From Candidatus Onthousia faecigallinarum (GTDB lineage Bacteria > Bacillota_I > Bacilli_A > RF39 > UBA660), in contig DVKE01000033.1 of NCBI GenBank assembly GCA_018716225.1, forward strand, positions 1-42,346: a stretch of 42,346 nucleotides of DNA, given 5' to 3'. Of the stretch, positions 41,618-42,346 are shown piece after piece. A program made the position numbers and the translations under genes. The notes under the pieces were generated by a model that ran no database searches, was not told the origin of the DNA, and saw only the letters and a list, made by a program, of their open reading frames with translations. Each line of letters opens with the position of its first letter. The first letter of the stretch is position 1.

Positions 41618-42169
41618 ATGGAACGGTTACAAATAGGGAAAAGATATTACATACATAGTTATAAACATAATGGGAAAATTTATAAAGCTTGGGATGAGGC
41701 CGTTTTGCTGGATTATCGAAAGGAAGAAGGTATTTATATATTTGGCAATGATCATACAAAAGTTACAGAAGTGGATGGAAGAAGTTGGCACACCAAAGAA
41801 CCGGCAATTCTCTTCTTTTTTGAGAATCATTGGTATAACATCATTGGGCAATGTAAAAAACAAGGGATTTATTACTATTGTAATATGGCAAGCCCTATCC
41901 TTATAGAAGAAGACACGATTAAATATATTGACTATGATTTGGATGTTAAAGTGTTTCCCAGTGGTAGTTTTAAGATCGTAGATCGTAAAGAATACTATTT
42001 TCATAAAAAAAAGATGAAATATCCAAGTGAAATCGATCAAATTATCAAAGAAGAATTAAGTGAATTAATTGCGTTGATAAGAGAGAAAAAGAATTACTTT
42101 TCAAAAGAAGTAATAGAGTATTATCGTAAAAAATATGAGAAAATAAAGGCTGAAGAAGAGAAAGAGTAA
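41618..42169 (+). CDS. DUF402 nucleoside tri-/diphosphatase (Ntdp-like)
   Basis: 183 residues matching the DUF402 family, whose Staphylococcus and Bacillus members (Ntdp/YgaC) hydrolyse nucleoside tri- and diphosphates. Landmarks: IHSYKHNGKIYKAWDEAVLL near the N-terminus, PAILFFFENHWYNIIGQCKKQGIYYYCNMASP in the centre, then IDYDLDVKVFPSGSFKIVDRKEY, with conserved acidic residues in the IDYDLDVKV stretch that bind metal in the family. The C-terminal helix is highly charged. AAGGAAGG precedes the start. It is the last gene before the repeated IS end. Confidence 0.88.
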   Translation: MERLQIGKRYYIHSYKHNGKIYKAWDEAVLLDYRKEEGIYIFGNDHTKVTEVDGRSWHTKEPAILFFFENHWYNIIGQCKKQGIYYYCNMASPILIEEDTIKYIDYDLDVKVFPSGSFKIVDRKEYYFHKKKMKYPSEIDQIIKEELSELIALIREKKNYFSKEVIEYYRKKYEKIKAEEEKE

Positions 42170-42215
42170 TTCTTTCTTTTTTTGAAATGTATTTTTTGCA
42201 AAGAAATATAATTTT

Positions 42216-42346
42216 AGTTGATTTCAAAACTAAATTTCAGTAAAAAATTATTGTAATTAAAGGAAATAGAAAAAACTAGATAATTTTAAGTATAAAAATT
42301 CTTAAAATGAAATCTAGTTTTTTTGGTTTTCTAAAATTAAATTTCA
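42216..42346 (-). mobile_element. Start of a second IS30-type element copy (exact 131-bp repeat of 1-131)
   Basis: Identical base for base to 1-131, including the end motif (42222-42241), the large hairpin (42270-42323) and most of the inner end motif. The window stops inside it. The same orientation means the two copies are direct repeats about 42 kb apart. The preceding 42170-42215 holds nothing recognisable. Confidence 0.85.

Noticed and set aside
1-42346. Circular plasmid or phage genome suggested by identical ends
   Set aside because: The repeated ends are the end of an IS30-type element, and the interior carries chromosomal housekeeping genes (der, gpsA, ysxC, thiI, spoIVA) without replication or phage structural genes.
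1-42346. CRISPR arrays, tRNA, rRNA and riboswitches
   Set aside because: Gene-free stretches were scanned by eye; no regular repeat-spacer pattern, cloverleaf or known aptamer core was seen. The repeats at 1597-1792 are irregular in spacing and orientation.

Overview
The window is AT-rich DNA from a spore-forming, low-GC Gram-positive bacterium, most likely a gut-type member of class Bacilli (Erysipelotrichales/RF39-like; the rank is inferred, there is no rRNA here). Spore genes are spread along it: an alpha/beta-type SASP, spoIVA, a spoVIF-like gene, a SpoIID-like gene and a CwlD-like amidase. TGA is used as a stop codon (for example at 9718-9720 and 41397-41399), so this is not the Mollicutes code. 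Most genes have strong AGGAGG-type ribosome binding sites and sigma-A-like promoters.

Layout: 1-1.8 kb is an IS30-family element on the minus strand, with many copies of a 20-bp end motif. The first 131 bp recur exactly at 42216-42346, so the window runs from one copy of this element to the start of another. 1.9-5.4 kb is a surface module: a thioester/SpaA-repeat adhesin ending in VPNTA, an adjacent sortase and a small membrane protein. 5.6-8.7 kb holds a CwlD-like amidase with a decayed duplicate of its 3' end, a SpoIID-like protein and a zinc-dependent phospholipase C-like protein. 8.8-10.8 kb is an Abi_2/HEPN-type gene overlapping an HtrA protease. 10.9-12.9 kb is an NrdD-like protein that lacks the expected catalytic residues. 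13.3-16 kb is an osmoprotectant/ergothioneine-type ABC importer. 16-18.7 kb is very AT-rich: a PEP-synthase/rifampin-phosphotransferase-like protein and a stop-interrupted gene with a HETNH motif.

18.8-21.1 kb is a NifZ-ThiI sulfur-transfer pair, followed by the SASP gene. 21.5-26.5 kb contains three tandem paralogues with a repeated ~75-residue module related by pattern to helicase-associated domains. This is the least explained block of the window, and the third gene looks like a mosaic of the other two. 26.6-32.2 kb has two acetate kinases around a short-chain dehydrogenase, then NrnA, YsxC and an unknown protein. 32.2-36.3 kb (minus strand) has a Fic protein with a changed catalytic motif, then spoIVA, spoVIF, a small gene and der. 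36.3-42.2 kb holds membrane proteins (YjdF-like, VanZ-RDD, DUF308), a small XRE regulator, an unknown charged protein, gpsA, a 52-residue membrane protein translationally coupled to the DUF308 gene, and a DUF402 phosphatase.

Functionally, the der/spoVIF/spoIVA/gpsA content echoes the der-gpsA-spoIVA neighbourhood of Bacillus, here split between strands. Novelty is most likely in the tandem paralogue array, the NrdD-like pseudoenzyme and the element-end repeats.
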